From Brevinematales bacterium (GTDB lineage Bacteria > Spirochaetota > Brevinematia > Brevinematales > GWF1-51-8), in assembly GCA_020059465.1 (NCBI GenBank), contig JAGVBZ010000032.1:1-64000 (forward strand): a stretch of DNA of 64,000 bases, in the 5' to 3' direction. This document shows, one piece after another, positions 17,470-26,548 of this stretch. The position numbers were made by a program, and so were the translations under genes. Position 1 is the first letter of the stretch, and each line of letters begins with the position of its first letter. The notes under the pieces are model-generated. The model was not told where the DNA came from. It worked only from the letters and a program-made list of their open reading frames with translations, and ran no database searches.

Positions 17470-17808
17470 TTATTTAAAGAATGCTAAAGCCTCATCGATT
17501 TCATCGTAGATGAGGATCAGATCAATTAACGAACTGAGGCGTAATAATTCGACAACATTCTCACGCGGCTGTACCACGCAAACACGCGAATTATTGAGCA
17601 GAGCGATTTTTACTGTCATCGCGACCAATCCAAGCCCCATGGAATCAATCCATTTTACATCCGATAAATCGTAGATAAACTTATATTCGTTCTTGCTGAT
17701 TTTTTCCTTGATGAATTCATCGAGTTCTTCTAAAAAGAAAAACGTCATTTCTCCATGCGGTTGAATAATATAAGTCCCATTTCGATCGATGAAATCCACC
17801 TTCTTCAT
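17470..17808 (-). CDS. STAS-domain anti-sigma-factor antagonist
   Basis: A 112-residue protein, entirely one STAS domain. In SpoIIAA/RsbV-type proteins a Ser in the motif DSxGLG is phosphorylated by a partner-switching ATPase kinase and controls release of a sigma factor or other target. The motif here is WIDSMGLG at about residues 56-63, so phosphorylation is possible. No kinase or phosphatase is adjacent. The nearest candidate partners in the window are the ATPase-domain proteins encoded at 43202-45452. Confidence 0.9.
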   Translation of the reverse strand: MKKVDFIDRNGTYIIQPHGEMTFFFLEELDEFIKEKISKNEYKFIYDLSDVKWIDSMGLGLVAMTVKIALLNNSRVCVVQPRENVVELLRLSSLIDLILIYDEIDEALAFFK

Positions 17809-17845
17809 ATATGCCCTTCTTATGGTTCACCCCAATATAAAAGTT

Positions 17846-17875
17846 AGAGAGAGCCGCCTGCAGGCAGCTCTCTTT
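17846..17875 (-). terminator. intrinsic terminator downstream of the CBM48 gene
   Basis: Inverted arms AGAGAGC (about 17848-17854) and GCTCTCT (17867-17873), with a further internal GCCT/AGGC pairing. On the minus strand a CTTTTAT tract follows, and on the plus strand TTTTTATA follows. It lies between the CBM48 gene and the STAS gene. Confidence 0.75.
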
Positions 17876-17882
17876 TTATAGT

Positions 17883-18467
17883 CTACTTGGAAACAAACTC
17901 GCTATTATACCCGCCGAAACCGTCATCCGATTTCTGAGGATTCATAGGGTCTTCAATGTAGAGATATTCCTGTTCGGTTCCGTCGGCGGCTGTAAACTTC
18001 TTACCGATATCAAGTACGAACTTATAACGGAGTTTTTCTCCTGGGCCGGACACAAGGAAAGGTACCAATGTGGCAGTGTACCATGTGTCGGGATTGGCGC
18101 TGCCGGGTTTTAACAGATTCGGTTTATCGCTGGCAAATGTTTTCCATCCGTTGAAATCGCCGAAAACGCATACTTTTTTTACCTTGTTATTCTTCAACTG
18201 ATCGAGAATAACGGTATAATTATCGATTTTTTTCTGGAGGTTCTTTTTCCCTTTTTCCGCCGTCTCCAGTTTCTTCTTGAAACCGTTCAGCAGATTCTCA
18301 AGGTAATTTAGGGCAAAGGGGATATTAAGTCTGAAAACAACGTACATGGTGTTTTCTTTCTTTTCTTTAATTTCAAAACTCTTATAACCGCTGTCGTATT
18401 TTCCTGCAAGCATGCCGAAACCGACTAAAACCAGAACTAAGGACATAAAAACTTTTTTCACACTCAT
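17883..18467 (-). CDS. exported protein with coiled coil and CBM48 glycogen-binding-type domain
   Basis: A 194-residue protein with a signal peptide (MSVKKVFMSLVLVLVGFGMLAG). Residues about 55-95 are Lys-rich and helical (KKKLETAEKGKKNLQKKI), probably a coiled coil. From about 97 to the end it resembles the AMPK-beta/isoamylase-N carbohydrate-binding module: VKKVCVFGDFNGWKTF, KLRYKFVLD, then a DPMNPQKSDDGFGGYNSEF tail. Such modules bind alpha-glucans and are normally attached to cytoplasmic enzymes. Here the module stands alone on an exported protein. Strong AAGGAGG site before the ATG. Binding partner unknown. Confidence 0.82.
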   Translation of the reverse strand: MSVKKVFMSLVLVLVGFGMLAGKYDSGYKSFEIKEKKENTMYVVFRLNIPFALNYLENLLNGFKKKLETAEKGKKNLQKKIDNYTVILDQLKNNKVKKVCVFGDFNGWKTFASDKPNLLKPGSANPDTWYTATLVPFLVSGPGEKLRYKFVLDIGKKFTAADGTEQEYLYIEDPMNPQKSDDGFGGYNSEFVSK

Positions 18468-18495
18468 CCGTTTCCTCCTTTTCGTGCTTATTATA

Positions 18496-18523
18496 AATAT
18501 ACATCAAAAATATGAACTGTCAA
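18496..18523 (-). promoter_or_regulatory. sigma70-type promoter for the CBM48 gene
   Basis: On the minus strand TTGACA (18523-18518), a 16-base spacer, then TATATT (18501-18496), about 30 bases upstream of the start at 18467. Confidence 0.65.
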
Positions 18524-18531
18524 GAATTATT

Positions 18532-19299
18532 TTATTTATCTAATTTCCCTATAAACGAGAACGACCGCGATACATTCTCGCCTCTCCGGTATGAAAAAAA
18601 ACGGGGCTTCGTACAATCAAAAGTACAGAGAGCAGGGGTTTCTATTCTCTCAGGATTTACTCCATTAGAGACAAGTTCTGCGGAAATCGTCCCCTCAAGA
18701 TCGAAATATATTCTCCCGTCCCTTTGATTATAAACCGGATTTTTCCCGTTGTCTATAAATTTATCGATTAGTTCCTTCCCAACCTCATAACAGCATGAAC
18801 GGATATTCGGGCCGAACCGGATAAATATCTCTCCGGGTCCGATGGAATACTCTTTTCGGAAAATCTCGAGCATACGGATATGAATACCCGCGAAGATGCC
18901 TTTCCATCCGGCATGCGCTATCCCGATAACCCCGCACGCGGATATAAAAAACACAGGTACACAGTCCGCTGTCAGTATCCCGATCAGTACCCCTTTGCTG
19001 TCTGTAATCAGGCCGTCGCCTTCGATTAAGGGGTTCGTTTCATAATCGGCAAAATTGTCACCCGTTATCCGGTGTATTGTTTCGCCGTGCACCTGCTTCA
19101 GGGTAACCAAGTGATCGAACCCAAGCTGAAACGCGAAACTGTCGCGGGACGTTTTAACCGACGCATATTGAACTTCGGATTCCGCAGTATGCAGGGCGAA
19201 ATTATCGTCCTTTCCTGTAATGAACGTCGTTCCGCTGATCAACCCGCTTATTCCAAAATTTGGGTAGATAACAGCCCGATCATGCGGGAAATTTGTCAT
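18532..19299 (-). CDS. pgeF: PgeF/YfiH multicopper-oxidase-fold protein (purine nucleoside phosphorylase / peptidoglycan editing factor)
   Basis: A 255-residue protein of the DUF152/YfiH family, often annotated as polyphenol oxidase or laccase-domain protein. Members have been reported to act on purine nucleosides and, in E. coli, to clean up misincorporated cell-wall amino acids. Conserved blocks: LKQVHGETIH (about residues 66-75), ILTADCVPVFF (about 107-117), IAHAGWKGI (about 126-134) and GPNIRSCCYEVG with the CCYEV hallmark. The start overlaps the stop of the small upstream gene by 4 bases (ATGA), so translation is likely coupled. Exact substrate not inferable. Confidence 0.92.
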   Translation of the reverse strand: MTNFPHDRAVIYPNFGISGLISGTTFITGKDDNFALHTAESEVQYASVKTSRDSFAFQLGFDHLVTLKQVHGETIHRITGDNFADYETNPLIEGDGLITDSKGVLIGILTADCVPVFFISACGVIGIAHAGWKGIFAGIHIRMLEIFRKEYSIGPGEIFIRFGPNIRSCCYEVGKELIDKFIDNGKNPVYNQRDGRIYFDLEGTISAELVSNGVNPERIETPALCTFDCTKPRFFSYRRGENVSRSFSFIGKLDK

Positions 19300-19502
19300 G
19301 CCTGCGGTTTATTCTTCTTCTGGATAACGAACTGGTTGAATTTATCCCATACCATGTCCTCCGGAAGTACATCCGTCTGCTGTGCTAAAAGGTAATAACA
19401 TGGCGACCCGTTGTTCATCACACATTTCTCGATAGACATCTCATCGGTATTATCGACGTTGCACCGTTTCAATTGGCACCTGAGTATTAAAGATTTCATC
19501 AA
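19296..19502 (-). CDS. small four-cysteine protein, function unknown
   Basis: A 68-residue protein with a good ribosome-binding site (GGGGAGGAG) before its ATG and an ATGA overlap with pgeF. Four cysteines are arranged as a CQLKRC pair (residues 9 and 14) and a CVMNNGSPC pair (27 and 35), which could bind a metal or form disulfides; no signal peptide is seen. The coupling to pgeF supports it being real. No family is recognised. Confidence 0.6.
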   Translation of the reverse strand: MMKSLILRCQLKRCNVDNTDEMSIEKCVMNNGSPCYYLLAQQTDVLPEDMVWDKFNQFVIQKKNKPQA

Positions 19503-19543
19503 CTCCTCCCCTGTTTTTACCGGATGGATAGACTCTTATAGTA

Positions 19544-19948
19544 CTACTCTCCATCCTTTTTTTTCGCTTTCTTCATAGCAGCTTTAAATTCCGACTTATT
19601 TCCTACAATCAAATTCGACAGTTCGGTTTTTATCTCAACTACATACATAATATTTGTCGATTTGGAGACAATCAGTTCTTCCGATAACGGAACAGGATGA
19701 TATACCTCAAGGATATTAAAATCGTTGTCTAAATACAGCGTAACCATATCGAGGTAGGTATTTTTCATCCAGAATGTGACCGGCATAGGCGCGGTATTGA
19801 TAAAAATCATCCCGTCTATCCCGCCCCAATCCTTGCGGTACATTAATCCTTTCGATTTCTGGTCGGGGGTGACTGCCGTCTCAAAAACAAGAGACTTCCC
19901 CAATAAAATAATAGTTAAAAATATTTTTTTCGCTGCCGCAAGGGACAT
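19544..19948 (-). CDS. DUF192-family protein
   Basis: A 134-residue protein with the DUF192 core: ETAVTPDQKSKGLMYRKDW (about residues 26-44), GMIFIN, PVTFWMKNTYLDMVTLYLD, and the VYHPVPLSEE loop. The family consists of small exported or periplasmic beta proteins of unknown function. The start at 19948 was chosen because GGAGAA sits 5 bases upstream. Upstream in-frame ATG/GTG codons (19960, 19975) have poorer sites and would only add up to nine residues. The first 20 residues are hydrophobic and may be a short signal anchor. Confidence 0.82.
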   Translation of the reverse strand: MSLAAAKKIFLTIILLGKSLVFETAVTPDQKSKGLMYRKDWGGIDGMIFINTAPMPVTFWMKNTYLDMVTLYLDNDFNILEVYHPVPLSEELIVSKSTNIMYVVEIKTELSNLIVGNKSEFKAAMKKAKKKDGE

Positions 19949-19991
19949 TGTTTTCTCCATAAAAAACAGACACACCGATTCTACTATAATT

Positions 19992-20020
19992 TTGATTTTT
20001 ATGCACTTTTTCGTTAAAAT
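19992..20020 (+). promoter_or_regulatory. icd: sigma70-type promoter for icd
   Basis: TTGATT (19992-19997), a 17-base spacer and TAAAAT (20015-20020), 37 bases upstream of the icd start. Confidence 0.6.
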
Positions 20021-20057
20021 ATTATTCTTGTTTTGAATACGTTCACCCGGAGGATGT

Positions 20058-21299
20058 ATGAATTTTCAGAAAATAAAGATTCCCGCAGAAGGAACCAAGA
20101 TAAAAATCGTCAACGGAAAGCCGCAGATTCCCGATCAGCCGATCATACCTTATATCGAGGGCGACGGTATCGGGCGCGATATTACCCGCGCTATGAAAAC
20201 CGTGGTCGACGATGCGGTATCGAAGGCCTACAAAGGTAAGCGGAAGATCAGCTGGATGGAGATTTTTGCCGGGGAAAAGGCTAATCAGCTCTATGGGAAT
20301 TATCTTCCCGATGAAACAATCGACGCGCTGAAGGAGTATATTATTTCCATTAAGGGGCCGTTGACGACCCCTGTAGGGCAGGGATTCCGCAGCCTGAACG
20401 TGTCGATCCGCCAGATCTTGGACCTCTACGCCTGCGTACGTCCCGTCCGTTATTTCAGCGGTACGCCCAGCCCGTTGCTGAGACCCGATCTCATGGATAT
20501 AGTTCTGTTCCGCGAAAATACCGAAGACGTGTATGCAGGCATCGAATGGGAAGCGGGAAGTCCGGACGCGAATGAAATAGTCCGTTATATCAACCAAAAC
20601 TACGGGTTTTCTATCCGCGAGGATTCCGGGATTGGAATCAAGCCGATGAGCGAATTCGCGTCCCGCCGTCTGATGCGGAAGGGTATCGAGTACGCTATCG
20701 CCAATAACCGGAAATCTGTTACGATTGTCCATAAAGGGAACATTATGAAATTCACCGAGGGGGCGTTCAATAACTGGTGCAAGAAGGAAGCCGCCGAGAA
20801 TTTCCGGGATTGGATTGTCACCGAGGATGAGCTTTATTCCATGTACGACGGCAAGCTTCCCGACGGGAAGATCCTCGTGAACGACCGGATCGCCGATTCG
20901 ATGTTTCAGCAGCTTCTGCTTCGCCCGTCGGAGTACGACGTATTGGTTACACCCAACCTTAACGGGGATTACCTCTCCGATTCTGCGGCGGCAATGGTCG
21001 GCGGCCTTGGAATGGCGCCGGGCTCTAATATCGGGGACTATCTTGCTGTATTCGAGGCCACTCACGGTACCGCGCCTAAATACGCCGATCAGGACAAAGT
21101 TAATCCGGGTTCGCTGATTCTTTCGTCGGTACTGATGCTTCGGTATATGGGTTGGATAGAGGCAGCCGACATGATTGAGAAGGGGGTAGGCGCCGCAATT
21201 ACCGGGAAAAAAGTGACTTACGATTTGGCGAGACAGATCGAGAACGCAGTCGAGGTAAAAACCAGCGAATTTGCAGCGGAGATCTGTAAAAACATGTAA
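20058..21299 (+). CDS. icd: isocitrate dehydrogenase, NADP-type
   Basis: A 413-residue TCA-cycle enzyme that converts isocitrate to 2-oxoglutarate. It aligns end to end with E. coli Icd: [16 protein letters not shown] near the start, [18 protein letters not shown] carrying the substrate/phosphorylation Ser, the [10 protein letters not shown] block, [14 protein letters not shown], and [17 protein letters not shown] near residue 330. The Lys-Tyr in HGTAPKY are the E. coli determinants of NADP preference. The ATG follows CCGGAGGATGT. It is a single gene with its own promoter. The 150 bases after it contain no gene I can see. Confidence 0.96.
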   Translation: MNFQKIKIPAEGTKIKIVNGKPQIPDQPIIPYIEGDGIGRDITRAMKTVVDDAVSKAYKGKRKISWMEIFAGEKANQLYGNYLPDETIDALKEYIISIKGPLTTPVGQGFRSLNVSIRQILDLYACVRPVRYFSGTPSPLLRPDLMDIVLFRENTEDVYAGIEWEAGSPDANEIVRYINQNYGFSIREDSGIGIKPMSEFASRRLMRKGIEYAIANNRKSVTIVHKGNIMKFTEGAFNNWCKKEAAENFRDWIVTEDELYSMYDGKLPDGKILVNDRIADSMFQQLLLRPSEYDVLVTPNLNGDYLSDSAAAMVGGLGMAPGSNIGDYLAVFEATHGTAPKYADQDKVNPGSLILSSVLMLRYMGWIEAADMIEKGVGAAITGKKVTYDLARQIENAVEVKTSEFAAEICKNM

Positions 21300-21449
21300 T
21301 TTATAGAACATTTTTCCCGCCGGGTACAGAGTCCGACGGGGTACCTGAATGATATATTGCCGGGGGGCATAACAAATTTCTAATCCGAAACATATTCCGA
21401 GACACCACTACAACGCTGTGACCGCAGATTCGAAAAAAAAGAGGTAAAA

Positions 21450-22199
21450 ATGAAAACCGGCAGGTTTTATGATAGAGAAAAGAAAATCGAGTTTTTCGGG
21501 ATAATTGAGGGTGAAAAGGTCAGGCAGATTGCGGACTTCGATAAACCCGATATTACCGAGGAATGGGAACTTGCCAAACTTGAAGTTTTAACCCCTGTTA
21601 TGCCGAAAAAGATAATTGCGGTCGGTTTAAATTACAAGAGGCACGCCGAGGAAATGAAGCTCCCGATACCCGACGAGCCGGTGCTGTTTCTGAAACCGCA
21701 TACCGCGGCGCTCCCGCATAAGGGCGTTATCCGATATCCTGAAATGTCCTCGCGTGTCGATTATGAGGCCGAACTGGGAATTGTGATCGCAAAGGGCGGA
21801 AGGAATATTCCCGAAGCCGAAACGGATAAATATATTCTCGGGTTCACGGCGTTTAACGATGTGACCGCGAGAGATCTTCAGAAGATTGACGGTCAATGGG
21901 CGCGAGCCAAGGGTTTCGATACGTTCGCACCCTTCGGGCCGTATGTCGAGACGGATCTAGATCCGTCCGATCTTCCGTTAGCCGCTGTGCTGAACGGCAG
22001 GACGATCCAGAGTTCGAGGACATCGGATATGATTTTCAGCGTTCCCTTTTTAGTCTCGTTTATCAGCAGGGTAATGACGCTGGAGCCGGGGGATGTGATT
22101 GCGACCGGTACTCCGGAAGGCATCGGGCCGATGGAGAGGGGTGACGAGATTATTATACGAATAGAAGGATTGACTGATTTGGTCAATATTATCCGTTAA
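21450..22199 (+). CDS. fumarylacetoacetate hydrolase-family protein
   Basis: A 249-residue protein of the FAH family (C-C bond hydrolases, isomerases and oxaloacetate tautomerase/acylpyruvases). Visible: [20 protein letters not shown] (about 58-77), [10 protein letters not shown] with the metal acid residues, [14 protein letters not shown] (about 130), [11 protein letters not shown], and TGTPEGIGP near the C-terminus. The N-terminal 50 residues are the usual short beta domain. Substrate cannot be read from sequence, and no aromatic-degradation genes are near. It lies just upstream of the clpP promoter. Confidence 0.92.
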   Translation: MKTGRFYDREKKIEFFGIIEGEKVRQIADFDKPDITEEWELAKLEVLTPVMPKKIIAVGLNYKRHAEEMKLPIPDEPVLFLKPHTAALPHKGVIRYPEMSSRVDYEAELGIVIAKGGRNIPEAETDKYILGFTAFNDVTARDLQKIDGQWARAKGFDTFAPFGPYVETDLDPSDLPLAAVLNGRTIQSSRTSDMIFSVPFLVSFISRVMTLEPGDVIATGTPEGIGPMERGDEIIIRIEGLTDLVNIIR

Positions 22200-22202
22200 T
22201 AC

Positions 22203-22232
22203 TTGTCATTTGGCGTATTTTTGGAGTATATT
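22203..22232 (+). promoter_or_regulatory. clpP: putative promoter for clpP-clpX-lon
   Basis: TTGTCA (22203-22208), an 18-base spacer and TATATT (22227-22232), 29 bases upstream of clpP. An alternative -10 TATAGAAT follows at 22233. No CIRCE or CtsR-like repeat is visible. Confidence 0.5.
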
Positions 22233-22261
22233 ATAGAATAAAATGTTTACGAGGAGAGTTT

Positions 22262-22843
22262 ATGCTGGTACCAATGGTTGTCGAACAAAGTAATCGCGGA
22301 GAACGCGCATATGATATTTATTCGCGGTTATTAAAAGATAGAATTGTATTTTTAGGTTCCGCTATAGACGACGATGTAGCCAATCTGGTGATAGCCCAGT
22401 TGTTATTCCTGGACGCCGAAGACCCTGAGAAGGATATATCGCTTTATATCAATTCTCCCGGGGGAGTGGTGACTGCGGGTATGGCGATATACGATACGAT
22501 TCAGTTCCTCAAGCCAGAAGTAAACACTATTTGTATCGGGCAGGCCGCTTCGATGGGGGCAGTATTGCTCGCCGCGGGGAAGAAAGGCAAGCGTTTCGCG
22601 CTTCCGAATTCCCGCATCATGATCCATCAGCCGTCGGGCGGAGCGCAGGGACAGGCCGCAGATATCCGTATTCAGGCTGAGGAGATACTCCGGATGAAAG
22701 AACGCCTGAACCAGATTATGGTCAAGCATACCGGTCAAAAGCTTTCAACGCTCGAAAAGGATATGGACAGGGATTATTTTATGTCCGCCGAAGAGGCGAA
22801 AACTTATGGTATAATCGATGATATCATAGAAAAGAGGAAATAA
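22262..22843 (+). CDS. clpP: ATP-dependent Clp protease proteolytic subunit
   Basis: A 193-residue serine peptidase that forms the tetradecameric ClpP barrel. The catalytic Ser is in [13 protein letters not shown] (about residue 97), His in [12 protein letters not shown] (about 122) and Asp in the [13 protein letters not shown] segment (about 171). YINSPGG lines the substrate groove. It has a short pro-region ([24 protein letters not shown]). A GAGGAGAG site precedes the ATG. The clpX start overlaps its stop (TAATG at 22841-22845). Confidence 0.97.
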   Translation: MLVPMVVEQSNRGERAYDIYSRLLKDRIVFLGSAIDDDVANLVIAQLLFLDAEDPEKDISLYINSPGGVVTAGMAIYDTIQFLKPEVNTICIGQAASMGAVLLAAGKKGKRFALPNSRIMIHQPSGGAQGQAADIRIQAEEILRMKERLNQIMVKHTGQKLSTLEKDMDRDYFMSAEEAKTYGIIDDIIEKRK

Positions 22844-24144
22844 TGGCAGGAAACAAACGGAGTGATCGGTTTAGGGAACGGAGTCCCCGGGATTTGAATC
22901 CCATCACCTGCAGTTTCTGCGGGCGGAGCCGGAATGAAGTGGAGAAGATGTTCAAGGGCAAAGACGACAATTATATCTGCGACCGCTGCCTGACGGATTC
23001 GATGGAAATCCTGAAAGAAGAACGCAAGGAACGCGTCAAGACGGGTGTTCGAGAACTTCCCAAGCCTAAAGAATTGAAATCATATCTGGATCAGTATGTA
23101 ATAGGGCAGGATCACGCGAAAAAAGCACTCGCGGTCGCCGTATATAACCATTATAAACGCATCATGACGAACCGCGGCGATGTCACCGAGAACAGGGAGG
23201 TCGAGCTTGAGAAAAGCAATATCCTCCTGATGGGGCCTACCGGTTCCGGGAAGACGCTGATCGCAAAGACAATGGCGAAGTTCCTCGACGTACCGTTCGC
23301 TATAGCGGACGCGACGACTCTGACAGAGGCGGGGTATGTCGGCGACGATGTGGAGAATGTGCTTCTCCGGCTGATTCAGAATGCCGCGGACGGGGACCTT
23401 GACCCGGAGTCGACCAAGATCGACGAGGTGATCGCGCGCGCGGAAATAGGTATTATTTATCTGGATGAAATAGATAAAATCGCCCGCAAAAGCGAGAGTA
23501 TGTCGATTACCCGCGACGTATCCGGCGAAGGCGTACAGCAGGCTCTCCTGAAAATTATAGAAGGCACGATATCGGGAGTACCGGCGTTCGGAGGACGGAA
23601 GCATCCCCAACAGAGACAGTTATATATCGATACGTCGAACATTCTGTTTATCGTTGGCGGCGCGTTTGTCGGTCTCGAGGACATAGTTAAAACCAGAATA
23701 GGGAAGAAAGAAATCGGGTTTAAGTCGTCAGGCAAGGATCAGCCGAAAGAGGCCTCCGAAATTCTCAGAGAGGTTATCCCTCACGATCTGGTCAAGTACG
23801 GGCTGATTCCCGAATTAGTCGGGCGATTACCGATCAATCTTGCCCTCAGTGAACTGACAAACGATGAGCTTCGCCGTATTTTAGTCGAGCCGAAGAACTC
23901 GATCATCCGGCAGTACCAGAAGCTGATGGAACTGGAAGCGATCGAACTGGTATTTACCGACGAGGCTCTCGACGAGATTGTCCGCAAGACGATCGAGCGG
24001 AAATCGGGCGCGAGAGGGCTGCGCGCGGTAATCGAGGGTATTATGCTCGATGTGATGTATAATGTGCCGTCGATGAAAAACGTAAAGAAGTGTACGATAT
24101 CGAAAGAAGTTATTACCGAAGGAAAGGAGCCGATGACGGCGTAA
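22843..24144 (+). CDS. clpX: ATP-dependent Clp protease ATPase subunit
   Basis: A 433-residue AAA+ unfoldase that feeds ClpP. The N-terminal zinc-binding domain has [14 protein letters not shown] and ICDRC (residues about 22-50). Walker A is [15 protein letters not shown] (about 127-140), Walker [12 protein letters not shown] (about 203-213), pore loop GYVG ([10 protein letters not shown]) and sensor residues in the [13 protein letters not shown] region. The substrate-receiving ClpP-binding loop is IGF (KEIGFKSS). Length is normal. Directly coupled to clpP, and lon follows after 10 bases. Confidence 0.97.
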   Translation: MAGNKRSDRFRERSPRDLNPITCSFCGRSRNEVEKMFKGKDDNYICDRCLTDSMEILKEERKERVKTGVRELPKPKELKSYLDQYVIGQDHAKKALAVAVYNHYKRIMTNRGDVTENREVELEKSNILLMGPTGSGKTLIAKTMAKFLDVPFAIADATTLTEAGYVGDDVENVLLRLIQNAADGDLDPESTKIDEVIARAEIGIIYLDEIDKIARKSESMSITRDVSGEGVQQALLKIIEGTISGVPAFGGRKHPQQRQLYIDTSNILFIVGGAFVGLEDIVKTRIGKKEIGFKSSGKDQPKEASEILREVIPHDLVKYGLIPELVGRLPINLALSELTNDELRRILVEPKNSIIRQYQKLMELEAIELVFTDEALDEIVRKTIERKSGARGLRAVIEGIMLDVMYNVPSMKNVKKCTISKEVITEGKEPMTA

Positions 24145-24154
24145 TGGTGAAACG

Positions 24155-26488
24155 ATGGATGAAATAATGGAAAAAACTCAAAACCTGCTCAAACTCCCCC
24201 TGATTCCGCTCAGGGGTATTGTGCTGTTCCCTTATATGGTGGTGCCGCTCATTATAGGACGAGAAAATTCCGTCAAAGCGGTAACGCACGCGTTTGAGAA
24301 TAAGATTCCGTTATTCCTCGCATCGCAGAAAAAGAAGGATGTGGAATCTCCCGAACCGGGCGATATCTACGAAGTCGGCTGTATCGCCGATATCCTTGAG
24401 GTCATCAATCTGACAAACGGGATGGTTCGCGTTCTGGTCGAGGGAGTAAGCCGCGCCCGTATCAAGAAATTTTATCCCAACGATGAATTTTTTCAGGTCG
24501 ATGTGGAGGAACTGAAAAGTTTCAGCCGGGACGAGAAGGAACTCGAAGCGCTTCTACGGACTCTGAAAGAAAAGTTCGGCGAGTATATCGCGATGAACCC
24601 GAAGCTTCCGAAGGAAGCTATCAGCACTATCGCATCTATCGACGATTCCGAGAAACTGATCGACGCCGTAATGGCGAATATCCCGTCTCAGGTCACCGAG
24701 AAGCAGACTGTGCTCGAAGAGAACGATATGAACGAACGCCTCATCAAGACTCTTTCCCTCATCAGTTCCGAGGTGGAAGTTCTAAAGATAGAAGATAATA
24801 TTAACAAACGGGTGCAGGACAGGCTTGAGAAGATGCAGAAACGTTATTTCCTCAACGAACAGCTCAAGGAGATCCGAAAGGAACTTGACGAAGGGGAAAA
24901 CGACGACGAGACGATTAAAGACCTGAAAGCGAAAGCGAAAAAAATAAAAATGTCCGACGACGTCAAGGAAAAGTTCGACAAGGAAATGGAACGCCTGATA
25001 AAGATACCGAATATGTCCCCGGAATACACGGTGCTTCATACCTATCTCGAATGGCTGGTGGATATGCCGTGGGGTGTGTTTACTCAGGATAATAAAGATA
25101 TTTCTGTCGCGGAGAAAACTCTTGAAAAAGAACATTGGGGATTGAAGGAGGCGAAGGAACGTATCCTCGATTTTATCGCAATCCGTCAGCTCAACCCGAC
25201 GACAAAAGGGCCTATTATCTGTCTGGTAGGGCCTCCCGGTACAGGCAAAACGTCGCTGTCGAAATCGGTGGCGCACGCGCTGAACCGTAACTTTGTCCGT
25301 TTTTCACTGGGCGGGGTACGCGACGAGGCTGAAATCCGCGGGCACCGCAGGACGTATGTCGGGGCGATGCCGGGGAAGATCATCCAGATGATGAAGAAAG
25401 CGAACTCGATGAATCCTGTTTTTCTCCTCGATGAAATCGATAAGATGAGCATGGATTTCCGGGGCGATCCTTCGTCCGCGCTCCTCGAAGTGCTCGACCC
25501 CGAACAGAATAAGAATTTCAACGACCATTATTTATCCGTAGATTTCGACCTATCGTACGCATTTTTTATCACTACGGCAAACAATCTCTATAATATTCCG
25601 GTGCCGTTATTGGACCGTATGGAAATCATCGAGATACCGGGATACACCGAGATCGAGAAGAAAGACATATCAAAACATTTTCTTATCCCGAAACAGAAAG
25701 GAGAGAACGGACTGGAAAACTTTGATATTTCTTTCTCAGAAGAATCGCTTTATAATATTATTCGTTTTTATACTAAGGAAGCCGGGGTCAGAAATCTTGA
25801 AAGGCATATAGGAAAGATAATAAGGAAAGTTGCGCGAGAAAAAATTAAAAAAAGTGCAAAATCTGTTAAGATTACACCTCAAAAAATCGAAAAATACTTA
25901 GGTTTACAAAAGTATGATTATACATCCATGCAGAAGACTCCGCGGCCGGGCGTAATCGCCGGTCTGGCATGGACGGAAGCGGGCGGGGACGTCCTTTATA
26001 TCGAAAGCGCGCTGATAAAAGGCAAGGGCGAGCTTATTCTTACCGGGAAACTCGGTGATGTCATGAAGGAATCGGCACAGATCGCGTATTCGTACGCGAA
26101 GAATCTTGGCAACAGGTACGGCATCAAGGATGATGTGATCGATAAAAAGGATCTGCATATCCATGTTCCAGAGGGCGCGATACCGAAGGACGGGCCGTCT
26201 GCGGGTATTTCGATGGTCAGTTCGATCGTATCGACATTATCGGGGCTTCCCGCACGGAACGATGTCGCGATGACCGGTGAGGTGACATTAAAAGGCGATG
26301 TTCTGCCGATAGGCGGGTTGCGTGAAAAGCTTTTGGCAGCGAAACGCGGGGGGATTTTTATTGTAATAGTCCCTAAGAAGAATGAAAAGGATGTAAAAGA
26401 GATGGAACCGCAGATTCTCGCAAACCTGACGATACATTATGTGGAATCTGTAAACGAAGTATTGGATAGGATATTGATAAATCAATAG
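24155..26488 (+). CDS. lon: ATP-dependent Lon protease
   Basis: A 777-residue cytoplasmic protease. N-terminal substrate-binding domain (LPLIPLRGIVLFPYMVVPLIIGR at about 14-36), a long helical region (about 200-310), the AAA+ module with Walker A VGPPGTGKTSLSKS (about 355-368) and Walker B PVFLLDEIDKM, and the C-terminal peptidase domain with the catalytic Ser in PKDGPSAGISM and Lys in GGLREKLLAAKRGG. Length is standard. A stretch at about 25680-25920, encoding the end of the AAA+ lid, is more AT-rich than its surroundings, but the frame is intact. Confidence 0.97.
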   Translation: MDEIMEKTQNLLKLPLIPLRGIVLFPYMVVPLIIGRENSVKAVTHAFENKIPLFLASQKKKDVESPEPGDIYEVGCIADILEVINLTNGMVRVLVEGVSRARIKKFYPNDEFFQVDVEELKSFSRDEKELEALLRTLKEKFGEYIAMNPKLPKEAISTIASIDDSEKLIDAVMANIPSQVTEKQTVLEENDMNERLIKTLSLISSEVEVLKIEDNINKRVQDRLEKMQKRYFLNEQLKEIRKELDEGENDDETIKDLKAKAKKIKMSDDVKEKFDKEMERLIKIPNMSPEYTVLHTYLEWLVDMPWGVFTQDNKDISVAEKTLEKEHWGLKEAKERILDFIAIRQLNPTTKGPIICLVGPPGTGKTSLSKSVAHALNRNFVRFSLGGVRDEAEIRGHRRTYVGAMPGKIIQMMKKANSMNPVFLLDEIDKMSMDFRGDPSSALLEVLDPEQNKNFNDHYLSVDFDLSYAFFITTANNLYNIPVPLLDRMEIIEIPGYTEIEKKDISKHFLIPKQKGENGLENFDISFSEESLYNIIRFYTKEAGVRNLERHIGKIIRKVAREKIKKSAKSVKITPQKIEKYLGLQKYDYTSMQKTPRPGVIAGLAWTEAGGDVLYIESALIKGKGELILTGKLGDVMKESAQIAYSYAKNLGNRYGIKDDVIDKKDLHIHVPEGAIPKDGPSAGISMVSSIVSTLSGLPARNDVAMTGEVTLKGDVLPIGGLREKLLAAKRGGIFIVIVPKKNEKDVKEMEPQILANLTIHYVESVNEVLDRILINQ

Positions 26489-26493
26489 AAAGA

Positions 26494-26523
26494 TTGACAA
26501 ATCCCAAAAATCCTTCAAAATAT
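26494..26523 (+). promoter_or_regulatory. putative promoter for the HEAT-repeat gene
   Basis: TTGACA (26494-26499), an 18-base spacer and AAATAT (26518-26523), with TATAGG just after. The -10 is imperfect. It begins 6 bases after the lon stop. Confidence 0.5.
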
Positions 26524-26548
26524 AGGTAGTAAAAAACAGGAGTGTAAA

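Noticed and set aside
19522-19564. Hairpin GGATGGA/TCCATCC followed by eight T on the plus strand
   Set aside because: There is no plus-strand gene upstream to terminate, and the minus-strand side has no T tract; the T run is part of the DUF192 coding end.
20043-21311. 422-codon open frame antisense to icd
   Set aside because: It fully overlaps a clear isocitrate dehydrogenase gene on the other strand and its product resembles no family. Long antisense frames are common opposite G+C-rich coding DNA.
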